A stretch of 64,000 nt of DNA from Oopsacas minuta (lineage: Eukaryota; Porifera; Hexactinellida; Lyssacinosida; Leucopsacidae): the NCBI GenBank assembly GCA_024704765.1, contig JAKMXF010000352.1, positions 1-64,000 on the forward strand, read 5' to 3'. Below are positions 1 to 11,811 of this stretch, one piece after another. Below the pieces are notes generated by a model. It was not told where the DNA came from. It saw only the letters and a program-made list of their open reading frames with translations, and made no database searches. Positions within the stretch are counted from its first letter, which is position 1, and each line of letters starts with the position of its first letter. The position numbers and the translations under genes are program-made.

Positions 1-2
1 TG

Positions 3-188
3 ATTGCAGATTTGAAATCAGCATCCCAAAATTATATAGAATCAATTGAAAAATCTCATGCAACAAAAAATGAAAAAAAATTGTTGAGCAGTGTTATTGA
101 TCTATGGAAAAATGTTGAAATACTAAATGCTCTAAAACTGTTGTCCAATATTTATATATTTTGTCAAGATAGTGTTCAGATATTCTGA
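3..188 (+). CDS. Unrecognised open frame entering the window (partial, doubtful)
   Basis: Frame 3 is open from the window edge to a TGA at 186-188, about 61 codons. The translation is rich in Lys, Glu, Ser and Leu and looks like a helical C-terminal tail, so it may be the end of a coding exon whose gene lies off the left edge. No domain or family is recognised. An open stretch this short can arise by chance in AT-rich DNA. Confidence 0.2.
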   Translation: MADLKSASQNYIESIEKSHATKNEKKLLSSVIDLWKNVEILNALKLLSNIYIFCQDSVQIF

Positions 189-1093
189 GGTATCCCATAT
201 ACCATGGATGTTTAATCCTTTGGCAATATCCATAATATCTGGATATAGCATTATTGAGTTGTCTTACTCCTAAACAAGACAAGTGCCATGTGAAGAATGT
301 GGGAACAGGTACTCTTTCTTTGCCCAGAGGCTCAACATAGCGAACTGATAACAAAGTTAGAGGATACAGTTGTCAATAGCTTCCACCATTTCGGGCCAAA
401 TATATATGAAAGACAGTTTTTCCGTTTTACAATACCTACCAAAAGCAGTATTTTACTAGGAAAGTTTCCCAGTGTTTAGTAATGCTAAATTCAATAACCA
501 ACGTGCAAAGAATACAGCTGGTTGACTCGAAACTATAGGTGGCATGCTTGTAGGTTGAAAAGGTATATATGAGATTTCCAATTATTGGTTTCTAATTTTT
601 ACTAGGGGATAATAATTTCTTAGGAATTTGTATACTCATTAGAAAGCACTAAACAAAGTGTTAAATTTATCTATCTTCTATGGTTCAAGTCCGATCACAT
701 TTGTATTGGTATTTTCGTAATCAGTTCTCAGGGTATATGGGAAGTGTGTTGTCTCGTATCATGTGTACCTATCCTCAAATATCATCGTTTTCATTGGCGT
801 ATAATCTTGGGGTGCCGTGGGGCGACCCCCGGTTTTATTCTTGGGGTGCGGATAATAAATTCCCCCCCTAGGTTTCTACAACCCTCATCCAAATCTGTAC
901 AAATGGTGTCAGTATGTCAACATTCTTAGAGATATTTCTAGATCAGTCTTGCTTCGATTACCTGAACATTTCCTTAGTCCCGTTTAATTACATACTGTAT
1001 ACACTGCCTCGATTACTTTATCCAGTTATACTTGTCTATTAATGGTTTTTTAAATTTTGAAAGTTTTAGTATTCTTGTCACAGTTAATTATTA
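189..1093. other. Intergenic stretch, nothing recognised
   Basis: AT-rich. An 86-codon reverse frame (94-354) and short forward frames (297-479, 680-929) match no family I know. Around 813-870 there is a more GC-rich patch with C and G runs. I see no repeat termini here. Confidence 0.5.
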
Positions 1094-1095
1094 TA

Positions 1096-2394
1096 CAGGG
1101 TGGCTTTTAAGTTTTGTCCCATGCGAAAACTATTACTTATCAAAATATATATACATAGTTTGGTAATGATATTTATTGTTCTAATTTATGATTCAGAGAG
1201 AAAACATATTTCGCGAAATTTATTCAATATAGCCTCCCTCATTTTGTATTACACTTGTAATTCTATCTGGCAAGGCCTCAATAGCAGCACAGAGGGTTTT
1301 TTGGGGAATTTTACTCCACTCTTGACCAAGTTCCTCTTCAGGGACTTGATACTTGTGTGGGAGTTAACACAAGCTTTCGTCTCGTGAATTGACCACACAA
1401 AATAATCCATGGGATTCAGGTTAGGACTGTAAGGAGGCCATTCTTCCTTGGTTATAATACCAGGAAAATTGTCATGTAAGCCTGACTGGGTAACAGTAGA
1501 AGTGTGTGCTGGCGCCCCGTCTTGCTGGAAAACAAATGAAGTACCTCGACCATGTCTCGGCTTATATTCTTCAACTGGCTCCAAAACCATTTCTCGATAA
1601 TTAATTGAATTGATTTTACCCCTTGTGGTACAAAACCAATGGTGTCCGGCCCATTTTTGACACCCCTGCCCAAACCATCACCGACTTAGGGTTCTGTATT
1701 CGGCTAACATATCTGAACTTCTCGTCAACTTTGGAAGGAGATGATGCAAATATACGATCATTTTGTATATTGGTTGCCTCCTGGATAGTGAATATTTTCT
1801 CATCTGAAAATAATATTTTTTCTAGATTTTCAACAGCGTCCCGGCCCAACGCACCTTTTGCATCTTGCAACCATCTTTTTCTTTACCAATTGAGAAAGGA
1901 TGTGTACCTTCTTACGCTTGAATGAACTCATCCCTAAATCCCTTTTCACAATTTTAGTCATTGCACATCTTGATACTTTCAGATCTAGAGCCATTTTCTT
2001 TATGGAACGTCTAAGATTCGGCGAATTCGCTGGGCGATGACTTTCCCTAAGCTGGGGTTACTAAGCACGGACGGCCTGATCTCGCCCTCTCTTCAACGCT
2101 TTCGGTATCATTGTATTGCCTAATAGTGCGGTGCACGAATTTCCTTTTGTTTAGAGGGAGTTTCAGGATCTCGAAATTTCCCTTGAAGGATGTCCTTTGT
2201 AAATATTTCTACATCTGCCGACCTCTCACGTTTCATCACTGATAAAATTAAAATTTCTCTACAATTGTACTCTGAAACTGTATATTTATGTGAATACAGT
2301 ATAAAGGTAAACTAATAAGATATATCTAATAGCAGAGACTGAGCATGGAAAATGGTTCTTATAAATCATGGGACAGAACTTAAAAGCCACCCTG
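1096..2394 (-). mobile_element. DD37D (maT-like) mariner element with inverted termini and TA target duplication
   Basis: The element starts CAGGGTGGCTTTTAAGTT at 1096. Its right end is the reverse complement over about 26 bp with one mismatch (GTTTTGTCCCA against GTTCTGTCCCA when read inward). It is flanked by TA at 1094-1095 and 2395-2396. Length 1,299 bp is right for Tc1/mariner. The transposase lies on the reverse strand and is decayed. The near-identical termini suggest a moderately young insertion despite the broken gene. Confidence 0.9.
1249..2245 (-). pseudogene. DD37D mariner transposase, frameshifted
   Basis: Read on the reverse strand, the pieces in order are: a helix-turn-helix region ending in ERARSGRP (about 2125-2100); a second DNA-binding segment with KIVKRDLGMSSFKRKK (about 1960-1910); LFSDEKIF holding the first catalytic Asp (about 1805); VMVWAGVSKMGRTPL; FQQDGAPAHT holding the second Asp (about 1520); and WPPYSPNLNPMDYFVW holding the third. 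The spacing from second to third Asp is 37 residues, the DD37D (maT-like) signature. At least two frame changes (near 2050 and 1600-1615) and stop codons rule out a functional protein. A second, distinct DD37D relic lies at 52249-54294. Confidence 0.85.
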
Positions 2395-2396
2395 TA

Positions 2397-3225
2397 CATG
2401 TATCTGGACTAACACAATGAATTAGGTGTAAGAGAAGAATTTGCTTGAATTGAAATGAGAAGTATCATAAGTTTAGTTTACAGGCGACAAAGTTGTAATG
2501 CTTCACTGAGATTATCTAATTTATAGAAATACTGAAATGGAGTTTATACTGTAATTCTTATAAAAAACTTTTAGCATATCTAAATTTCCTGATTCTTTTT
2601 GTAAGAAATTGCAATTCGTAATTTGACTTAGATATTATCTTGTGTATGGTACTAGTTAAATATGGCAAAGAGAACTATTGAATTTTGTTTGTGTTTTCAT
2701 TGTGCTGTTCGTTTTATTTAATTAATCAAGATTCTTGATAATGTAAACCAACTCTTGTATGTCTTGATATATATCAAGATAACAAATTGTCGCCCTCCCC
2801 TAGAATTTGACAATTTTACAGAAATTCTCAGCTTATGATCCTACCGTTTATATTATATTTCAGTAAATGATTGAGTATCTGCTAAATTGAGTACTTGCGC
2901 CTCCCAAATTGAGTAATGTTGTACTTTAAATAAATTTGAGATCAAATAGTATGGTTTACTATACAAATATATTTTATAAGTTCAAAGATATGTTTTATGA
3001 TCTGCAAAATCATATGAATTCTCAAATTCTCAAATTATATCTTGTATCTAGATTCATGCTACTAATATATGCGTTCAATTCACTTTAAAAATGAATTTGT
3101 ATGGTATAATACAATGAATGTCAAAATGTATACAGAACATACAAAAGATCTGGACAAAGTAAGAGATGATCTAGTTAATGTAATTCTAGAAACCCTATTA
3201 GTTTTCTGTGAATTAGTTGTCCAGG
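2397..3225. other. Intergenic AT-rich stretch, nothing recognised
   Basis: No coding signature or terminal repeat was found. It contains local AT-rich simple sequence and short palindromic words (TATATATCAAGATA-like) only. Confidence 0.5.
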
Positions 3226-3332
3226 ATAGTTGATCAGTTGATTATAAGGTTAGTTTACCATTTGGTTATATGGTTAGTTGACCAGCTGATTCTAATGCTA
3301 ATTGACCAGTTGATTATAAGGGTAATTGGCCA
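3226..3332 (+). repeat. Short minisatellite, about 30-bp units
   Basis: Variants of GTTGATTATAAGGTTAGTTGACCA recur about four times in 107 bp (for example at 3237, 3264, 3282 and 3311). The unit length is close to a multiple of three, which produces a repetitive VDQLI-type translation at the start of an open frame (3217-3633). I regard that part of the frame as repeat-derived. Confidence 0.6.
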
Positions 3333-3699
3333 GAACGATCTCCTAACGACCCTAAGGCCTACTTCATCTGTGTTTGCCGACGATCTTGATAGCGATTCCT
3401 ACAACCTTACTGTACCTACGTTGATGGGAACACAACTTACACCTTATATTAATATTACCTTCTGCCATGCGGAGCCGATAAACCCCTTGATCCATCCCTC
3501 TCACCTCTACCACGGGTTCTCCTATTCCCTACGTATCGTCTGTACCCGCGATGAGTCTGCAGGAAACCGCGAAATACTGAAAAGCTCCGTAAAGGAGCCT
3601 GCAGATCACTCAGAAAGCAAGGCGCCTACATGATTCAATCTAGCAAGAAGCATAGCAAAGCTATTGGGAAGGGGGATAATGTGAGGATACCAAGGTTGG
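3333..3699. other. GC-richer segment with a 138-codon open frame of unknown meaning
   Basis: The forward frame 3217-3633 continues here without the repeat. The translation (FADDLDSDSYNL, then VCTRDESAGNREIL) is not recognised. Base composition is clearly richer in GC than the surroundings and resembles the retroelement-like block at 4130-5460, so this may be part of the same degraded element, separated by the repeat at 3700-4117. Confidence 0.3.
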
Positions 3700-4117
3700 A
3701 GTTTAACCCGGCCCAGTGGGTAAAACCCAGTTTAAACCGGATTTTACTAGTTTAACCCGGGTTAATCAAACTATTGGGGTATATTTCCCCTTTTTAGAAA
3801 CTCAATTTTGATTATTTAATACATATGTTTATTTAGAATTAATGTTAGAATTCTTGCTAAATAACTTCTGGTTTTAATTCAATTGTATGATTACAGTTAT
3901 TCTATCTAAAGATTTGAATATTTACTGTGTTTACAATTTAATCAAATTATAGTTTGGAAATCCTAAATTTGAGTCTCAAACACAGATTAAGTAGTTTACC
4001 CAATTATTGAGGTTTAGCACAGTGTAATAACCAGTTTTACTATAAAATAGGAGTTAACCCAGTTTAACCCACTAAATGGGGTTTAACCCATAGTTTAAAC
4101 CGGGGGTGGGTTAAACT
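3700..4117. repeat. Non-autonomous element with TTTAACCC-type inverted termini
   Basis: The left end begins AGTTTAACCCGGCCCAGTGG. The right end ends GGGGGTGGGTTAAACT, its approximate inverse. GTTTAACCC/GGGTTAAAC words recur near both ends. The interior is plain AT-rich DNA with no coding potential. I found no convincing target duplication, so the superfamily is unassigned; the subterminal repeats resemble miniature hAT elements. Confidence 0.5.
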
Positions 4118-4429
4118 AACTTAGACTGGAGGATGCCTATTCCATAACCTACCTGGGCTTGCATTTGTTCCTCCAGCCTCATTGCTACCGTAATGGATGT
4201 CTACTCGGATGGAGGAGCTTTCCAGATAGGGAGCGTACATGGGACAATCTGCACTTCATTCACCTAACCTGACCTAACACTATGCGGCACTGACAAGCTC
4301 TCTACTCTGATGATGTCGGTGAGAGGTGTTCGTCCTGACAGGAGTGAAAGATAGGTAGGTACTGTTATCGCGGGAAGTTGTTGTGGAGTAGTATCAATGA
4401 GTGCGGCGTTCGCTGCGTTATCTATTTCA

Positions 4430-5180
4430 TCATAAGCTTCCAGTAGGAAAAGAGAGGTTAATAACATAGGGCTGGGTGGGTGGTGGTGTATGTGGATTAT
4501 GAGTATACTCGGTAATCTGTCTGTTAGCTAGCCCCTGTGTCCAGCTGGTCCTCACCATCAAATGCGTTAAGAACCTCGCTTGGCAGTAGCATATCCACAT
4601 TGAGAACAGCTGGTGTTCTCCCAATGTGTACAGAGTTGCCTCAATACCCAAGCAGTAAGCGTTATTCTTACTATAAAGAACAAATTGTAACTCGCATGTT
4701 CACTCATTGGTCTCTTTACAAGGACCCATGAGAAGGGCGAATAATTGCTTCATGAAATCACCACTAACTCGCTCGACACTTCCCTGTCCCTGTGAGTGTC
4801 TTGGTCTCCGCTGCACAAGATGTGTACTTGGCCAGAGTCTGCACACGGCAGCGAATAGATGATTCTTAACGAAGTCTTTCCCATCATCCGTGTGCAAGAT
4901 GTGTGGGGGACCATGCTTACAGAACATCTGCACCAGATGTTAAGCTACCTTTACCGCTCCCTTGGACTTTAGAGGCTCAAGAATCTAACTTGCTCAAGCA
5001 GTCCTGATAGTTGTGGATATACTAATTGTCCCTGTCTGGGCATATCTACATAACCACTAGGTTAGTATCCCAACTCAGCCCAGTATTCTCAGATATGATA
5101 GGTCTGTGGATGACTTTGAGTGTATATCTCCAACCTTTGTTGGCTTGACAAATGGCGCAGTGGCGTATGAAGAGGACAAT
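4430..5180 (-). pseudogene. Retroviral-type integrase relic, KRBA2-like
   Basis: Reverse-strand translation shows CAICQANKG (about 5150), the C-x2-C of the integrase HHCC zinc finger. It is followed by a VDMPRQGQ/NYQDCL stretch resembling the first-Asp region. Then comes the frame at 4933-4700 with ILHTDDGKDFV (second Asp) and RPRHSQGQGSVERV (the conserved Glu in QGSVER). Downstream, a YHLGIE-type motif continues to about 4430. This order matches the integrase core of KRAB-A domain-containing 2-like transposon-derived proteins. Several frame changes and stops (for example near 4940 and 5080) make it non-functional. Confidence 0.75.
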
Positions 5181-5838
5181 TACTGCACCAAGCACGTGAT
5201 ATTATTGGCTCGTGATCTGCGTCCACCAACGTATCCCACAGGTCTTCCTTAGCCACTACGCGTAACTTGCTCTATGTAATCCCCCGGAACTTACGCCCTT
5301 TCATGTACAGTCCTCTACGTGAAATGGACTGAGTTCCAGGGGACTTTTCACCCTCACACTCCTCCACAGAATAGCGCTACTTGGTCTTGCCCCAATTGCG
5401 ATCGTTTGTATTGCAATTGTCTTCTCTGTAGGTCACTATGATCCCATCACTCTCTCCTCTCTCCACTATATGTAAGTAGTGGACAAAATGAAAATTTAAT
5501 GATTTTGTACAGATGAACAAGCAATAATATGTACACTAACTATTTATAGTGAGTAGATATAAATAGCACAGTGACTGTCGCGTGATAGTACAAGTGTTAC
5601 TATAGGCCTATCACCCAATAGCATCTAGATAACTTTGGTATGTATGGTGAATAGTGATTACACAAATATATTTACATTTTAGTTAATCTATAATATCATA
5701 AGTAGTAATTTATATAAGAATAACCTTACTCAATTGGGCCGCGCCGGTTACTCAATTTGGACGATGACATAAATACCGCTATTAATGTACGCTTACCTAT
5801 TTATAGTTATACTATCGAGTGTTTCATATCTTGCTAGT
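5181..5838. other. Remainder of GC-richer relic, then AT-rich spacer
   Basis: From 5181 to about 5460 composition stays GC-rich like the integrase relic and is probably its upstream part, but no motif is readable. From 5461 on the DNA is AT-rich with nothing recognised. Confidence 0.35.
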
Positions 5839-5846
5839 TTTACATT

Positions 5847-5988
5847 CAGGGCTGTATCAACTCCTTTTGAGTTGGCGAAATCAACTTATCTTTTCTACTA
5901 ACTCATTCATTTTTATTGCGCCAACTCATTCAACTCATTCATTTGAAGGTTACCAACTCATTCAATAAAATGAGCTGATACAGCCCTG
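5847..5988. mobile_element. 142-bp hAT-type MITE with 8-bp target duplication
   Basis: The termini are CAGGGCTGTATCAACTC and, inverted, CAGGGCTGTATCAGCTC. The flanking 8-mers are TTTACATT (5839-5846) and TTTCCATT (5989-5996), a duplication with one mismatch. The interior is built from repeats of AACTCATT. A truncated relative begins at 59111. Confidence 0.85.
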
Positions 5989-5996
5989 TTTCCATT

Positions 5997-7245
5997 TGCA
6001 TTTTCTTTCCATTTGTATTTATCGTTTGAAAGATGCATAACATATTCTTAGGTCAAGAATTTGTTTAAGCATATACGAGTACAAGGGTTATATTCCCCAT
6101 AATTCTTCCGACTAGATAATACAGAAGTAAGTGTAGCAGATAGATTCTTCGAGATATGCTAGAGGCTTTAGAGGACATTTCCCTATCTAGAATCGCTGTT
6201 TGCTTCATTGACGTGATGTTGTGATGACGTTGTACTTATTTTGCATATGACAGATGGTCCTCTATCAAACAGCTGAATTTCTTCAGAACATATACATTCA
6301 GCTATTTTAGCTTCTCGATTGATGAAATTATGGTATGAAATATGAGGGTCTTTTATGTTGTCGTAGCTCTACTATGTGTGTATGAGTGTGTGGCAGGTGC
6401 CACGGTTCGACCGCTTTAAATTCCTCATCGCTTTAATAGCGAAGGGCCAATCACTTAGGTAATGAGACACATTTCACGGATGAATTGGCTTTTAACACTT
6501 ATATTTGCAGTAAATATGTATATTTCCTGGGGCTATAGTATAGTCTCAGAAATCTTTTGGAAAGGGATAGTCAATATCCCTTGTGGAAATTTTGTAACAC
6601 ACATTTCAGATTTTTACCCTTATTATATCGATTATGATGTTTGGACATTTCTCGCTTCCCAAATATTTGCCCGATCTTAGAATTCTTTGAAACATGTCAT
6701 GTTTTGTGCCAAACTAATATACATATTTAGTATATACACTATATATAAGTTTACATATAATTGTTCTAATCCTTTGCCACAAACAAGATGCTATACCGAT
6801 AGCTATATCCTATATATTTGTTTAGTTTACATAATCAGTGTATACTTCAGGCATAATTTCTTCCATCTATAACCACAGCCTTGCCGACACTCCATTATAA
6901 TATGGCCCACAAATTCATTAATGTTAGACTATACTCTCATTTCCAGCCTACTTTCCTTGAATTTGTTTCTAAATACATTAATTCATTTTTGTTAGTATAA
7001 TTGCACACCATTTCTGTCGATTTTGAATTTGCCCAGTAAACATTGATCCCAGGTATATGATTGTTGAAGGCTGGTAAGTATGTATTCTATTATTATGTAT
7101 TAATTTCAGCTCGGTTAAAGAACGAAGGCCGACGTCTAATGATATGGCATTGCCGGCAGGGGCTAGAAAATTGTTGTGATCTATGCCCCTTACAAGACTT
7201 CACCGCTTTAAATCTTTCCTATTAAAAGCGATTAATCTGTATGTT
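5997..7245. other. Intergenic stretch, nothing recognised
   Basis: Short open frames (6462-6680, 6687-6872) encode hydrophobic, Tyr/Ile-rich chance-like peptides typical of AT-rich DNA. No family match and no repeat termini were found. Confidence 0.5.
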
Positions 7246-7984
7246 CAATGAAGTCGCTTAATCGGGACTCGGATTTTCGAGATATCCGCTTAAATGGGAC
7301 AATGGTTTGGGAGCAGATTTTACATAGAAATATCGTCGGATAATTGGGACTTTGAATTGGTTAATCGGGATTTTTTATTCCGATTACCCGAATATTTGAA
7401 AGTTCATGATCGGTTATTCAGGATTTCTTATCTCGATTAGCTGGTTATGAATAATATTCGCTTAATTGGGATTTCTATCCCAATTTAATGATTGTATATT
7501 TATTCAGAATCATTGTAAAATGGTTTGTTTTAAAACTAGGGATTTGAATATTATCTACAACCATAGCAATACAACACCGATGCGATTATCATTTACTAAA
7601 CTAAGAATATTAACATTGCTCACTCGCCTCAGGTTCCATTGGCTATTCCAGCGTGTATAATTCCCTCAATAATGACCAGACTGTTGGATATCCAAACGTT
7701 TTGCATGGATTGCGTAATAAGTGCATGTGTTATTATTTGAACTTTATTTTCTTACTTTCTAAGTATATACCGTAACGCACTCTATGACCACTTGAAGTGG
7801 AACTATACCCATATTATAACCACATCTATATTAGACCTAGATAAATCAGGATTAGTAGCATAGAAATAAGATTTATCTGGTCATGTGACAATGAAGACCA
7901 GTTTTGAATACCTAAATATTCATAATCGGTTAATCGGGATAAAACATTAACTCCCGAGCTGTCTCCATTAAGCGGCTTCCACTG
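7246..7984. mobile_element. 739-bp pogo/Tigger-like non-autonomous element, copy 1
   Basis: Its right end GCGGCTTCCACTG is followed by TA (7985-7986). The left end, CAATGAAGTCGCTTAATC, is a mutated form of CAGTGGAAGCCGCTTAATC. Internal GGGATTTTTTATTCCGATTA-type words repeat near both ends. It is collinear with the element at 52529-53268, in the opposite orientation, over essentially its full length. The shared 64-codon frame (7466-7660 here) is repeat sequence, not a gene. The left TA is lost. Confidence 0.8.
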
Positions 7985-8039
7985 TATATGTAATTATTGT
8001 ATAATACGTATATATATATATTAGGGTGTATCAGTTGCC

Positions 8040-9210
8040 CTTATATTAGAAACTTTGCTCAACATTTATGTCATATACATCCTAAATATTCATTTTATAG
8101 AATTTCATTGGAATTAAACAAGGGTTTAGGGGTGCGCAAGTTGATTATTCCAAAGTACAGATTTTCAATGGGATTATCCAGGTTTTTCATGAAAAGTTTC
8201 CAATAAGTGTATTTCTTATAAGTCTAGAGTGTTTCCACTTTTGATTGAGTAATTTCCATATTGTTTAGATATACTAATTAGGATTTTGGTTTTTGGTAAT
8301 ATATTTTGGATGGCGTGTGGTATTATATTTTGAGGCTATTTGAAGCAGTTAGAATCCATAGAATTCTGTGTAAATTCTATTAGTTCTAGTTTGTCTTGAC
8401 GATATTCTCAAACTCTCTATCATTATATGCGAACTTTAAACTCTAGTTTTTATCTAGGATATACCCTCTCCGAAAGTTGCATTGCTACTTTCTATTTTAT
8501 TAACTATTTACTAAGTAATTTTATATAATTTAGCGAAACTTTTTCCACCCAAGTAAAGAAGCAAAAGTGTGTTTATTACAATATGAACCTGAATCTCGAT
8601 TAGTCAATTAATAGTATTTATTCAATTATGTTTGGGTGAAAATAACTGAGAGAATGGAAAAGAGAAGTTAGTAATATTAATATGAATTGTAAGAATACAT
8701 ATCTGGTAATCACTGAGACTATCAACAAGTCAAAACTGGAACCCAATTCATCACACAAATTTCTATCGATTCTAACTGCCTCTATCAGTGCCTCTAAATA
8801 TTGTAGATATTTTTGATATCCATAGTACAACACAACAGTACTTCAGAATTTCATAGCGCCTCAAAATATTATGCAACACGCCTAATAGGATTCTATTATC
8901 TTGTCACATTTGTTTTTCTCCTTTTTTGGGAAGTGATAATCTATATACTTAATTCTGTATTATAACTGATACAAACCACTCAAAATATACTAAATATGTG
9001 TTATATAGTTTCTACCCCTATCAGATTTGAACTTTTCTATAATTTTGCATAAAAATCCTGTTAAATCCCATTACAAAGCCTATACTTTGGAATATTCAAA
9101 TTTCGCAGACCTAAACTCTTGTTGAATTCCAATCAAATTGTACATTATGATTCTTTCGATGTAAATAACATAAAAATAATATGCCAAGTATTGCTTCCAA
9201 TTAGGTGGCA
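8040..9210. repeat. Long imperfect foldback (inverted repeat, arms about 330-360 bp)
   Basis: The arm at 8040-8370 pairs with 8850-9210 read in reverse. Strong blocks are: TTGGAATTAAACAAGGGTTTAGG (8109) against the complement of 9103-9130; ATTATTCCAAAGTA (8144) against TACTTTGGAATATT (9083); and ATTATATTTTGAGGC (8321) against GCCTCAAAATATTAT (8857). The central loop is about 480 bp. Arms differ by substitutions and one ~50-bp indel. It ends about 700 bp upstream of the RBM22 exon. Confidence 0.7.
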
Positions 9211-9914
9211 GCTATTTTATTTTCGGGATTGATATAACAAACTAAAATTCTTTCAGGGCTGATTTATTGCAGGTATTTTGAGCCTGGCTCGGATATTTTT
9301 GAGTTCTGGACACTAATTCGCACCTATTACGGAATTATGGCTCAAAAAATCATATTATTGGACAGTGTTTTATCCAGGCGTATACTTCGGACCTACATAC
9401 GCTTAAATTTAGGCAAATATCTATTTATGCTTATGAAATTTTCTCTTTAGGAATCAAAATTCTTGTATTTTCCTCAAAGTGTATAGTCTTGGCGTATTAA
9501 TTGAATTTGAGTCCATTTCAGGAGTATGTGCCTAATGACCTGGATAAAACCCAGTTATTGGACACTGCTCAGCCATATTAATGATTTTTATCAAAGGTAT
9601 CCCTTAACACGAAAAATTTTCCCACTTAATGATTTTGACCATATTCAATTTATTCATGGAAATATTGCATCATCATTACATTACAAAATTTGAATTTTTC
9701 AAAATTTCTAAAATATACTAAAGGCACTAAACTGTCCCGCTGTGAACTAGCAGCGAAACGGCTAGTAATCTATTACCACACCCAAAACCGAATTATTAAA
9801 CTAATATCTTCCTCAAATAGTTGGGAATAAATCTAACAACTATATCCACTCATTGTTGCATGAATCATTCTTCAATTGTCCTCAGATGTTATACTTTTGT
9901 TCCCTTCCTTTTAG
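9211..9914. other. Sequence upstream of the RBM22 exon (probably intron)
   Basis: No earlier RBM22 exon (the Cys-rich N-terminal zinc-finger part) can be read here. The stretch ends in a polypyrimidine tract and an AG at 9913-9914, a good acceptor for the exon that follows. Confidence 0.5.
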
Positions 9915-10171
9915 GTAATGGAACATGCAAGTAATCCAAAAATTTCTATTCCAAGATCGGACATAAATCGAGAATTCTTTATTCAGAATATTGATCATCT
10001 AGATTCGCAAGAAACTTTCTCAAAAGAAATCTCCAGAACTCAATTTTCGCATGATTCTAGTACACCTTCTGTTAAACACGAAGTTTTGAATAAATTGTCT
10101 CGTACTTTGCCATATTATAAACGTAATAGACCTCATATTTGTTCATTTTGGGTGAAAGGCGAATGTACCAG
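9915..10171 (+). CDS. RBM22: RBM22 internal exon (pre-mRNA splicing factor)
   Basis: RBM22 (Slt11/Cwc2-related) is a core spliceosome component that contacts U6 and the pre-mRNA. The exon opens in phase 0 after a pyrimidine-rich acceptor and ends ACCAG|GTATTG. It encodes 85 complete codons plus two bases. Residues IPRSDINREFFIQN, NKLSRTLPYYKRNRPHICSF and WVKGECTR match, in order, the RBM22 segment that leads into its CCCH zinc finger. The first Cys residues of that finger are present (HIC, GEC) and the remainder should lie in the next exon. No other RBM22 exon could be found in the window, so the gene either has large introns or this is an isolated copy. The frame is clean, which favours a functional exon. 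Confidence 0.85.
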
Positions 10172-11811
10172 GTATTGCATAATTATTCATAATCTCTTGG
10201 TTAGTATTTCTTCTGACTGAGCTTTTCTCTACGCTTCGATAGAATATTTTGATAGAAGCTCATTTCACCTTGTTGTATACATTTTAATCCAATTTCACGC
10301 CCCTTTTCGAATAGAATTTATGTATAGATATTTAGCCAAATTAACTCTATCTTGAACAAACAATAATATCCATTTAATCATCTGATGATAATTGTAAGAT
10401 CATGAAATCCCAAAATCTTTTTTCGAAATGAGGGTGTTTTAGGGTCAAATTCTTTTATTCATCTTTTCTAAAAATTTTGGAGTATACCCTGCGTGGATGA
10501 AAGTTTTCATCCACCGCTAAAATTTCATACAAATAGTACGAATATCGTTTATTCTTCTGTGGATAATAGATTAATACTGTAAGATTTATAGTATATCCAA
10601 TGACTCTTTTGTATTCTACTTATTTGAAACCCTCAGTAGATAGACTTCCTATTTAAATACTTAATGAAAATGATGAAAATTTTTAACCACGACACATTGT
10701 GCCAGTTGATTCTATTTACAACCATTATACATATGATTATAGGTTTCACTAAGTGACACAGAATTGTAAATTCGGAAACTTTTTGGTGAGTATTTCCTAG
10801 AAAACTTAGAAACTCCTTTATTAGAATAAGTAGATTGTTAATTTGATATCAAATAGACTTTGAGTTAATGTATATTCCTGTATTCACATCAATAATAGAC
10901 CCACTATTGTATTATTTGTTTGGAGACTTTGGACATAGACGAATACTTTGGTCTTGGTCAAGATATGTTGAATGAACTGAATCTAAAGTCAGATGATTGG
11001 ATGTAGTAATTTTAAATGCAATAATGAACTGTATTTTCAGTATATAGATATATAGATATCAATTAATTAACTCTCTTAATGGTTGGTACTAATTCTCTAG
11101 TTTATATAATGCAAATTTATGTCAAAGTATATACATTCTAGATAAATTGAACATTCTGATTTCTAATATGCTCTTCTTTTTTTCTATTCTTTGGCCATGT
11201 TAAATTATTTCCTTGTTTCTCAACCAGAATTTCTTCTGAAAGTGGCACAGCGGCTATATTTAATGTGTTTTTTATAGGCCCCGTTCATAAATATAATATT
11301 TTGACTCTGTAACCAAAGAATTATCCATAAACTTGGGAAAATACAAATATACCCTTCGGGTATAGGGACAAACTTTTTGGCGGAAGGGGAAGAGGAACAT
11401 TATATTACTTTACATGGCCTTAGAAAACATTTTAGTTTTGTTTGATATTTACAAATGCTGACAAGTTAGATGAATTGGTGACAATTTTGAATAGGGAATA
11501 ACTAAATTCGATGGCCTAAGTGTGGTTTCATGTCCGAAGATAATAGATTTCTGCTGCAATCATCTATTTTTAGATTTCGAAGAGGAAATTATTGAACGGA
11601 TTACTTTGCCTTTTATTTGGTAACTCAAAAGGCGTGCGAACCATGAGTATTGTGGCATTTTCAATAGCAGTCAACGGCAGATTCCTTTAGGAGCAAGTGG
11701 AGAGCAATTACCCCCACAGTTTTCAACATTAGAATAACTGAAATTTATTTCTAAACAAGCAAAATATAATTTTTAGAAATTCTACAAGGATAAAGGCGTG
11801 TCAGTTAGCAT
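10172..11811. other. Probable RBM22 intron / intergenic, nothing else recognised
   Basis: It begins with a good donor (GTATTG). I searched by eye for the expected continuation (rest of the CCCH finger, then an RRM) and did not find it. Otherwise AT-rich with no repeat termini seen. Confidence 0.4.

Noticed and set aside
6400-6450. tRNA gene suggested by a GGTTCGA word
   Set aside because: No matching acceptor stem, D-arm or anticodon arm could be placed around it; the same applies to 19245 and 44770.
7466-7660. A conserved 64-codon gene, paired with 52851-53045
   Set aside because: Both frames lie in copies of the same non-autonomous transposon; the similarity is that of the repeat.
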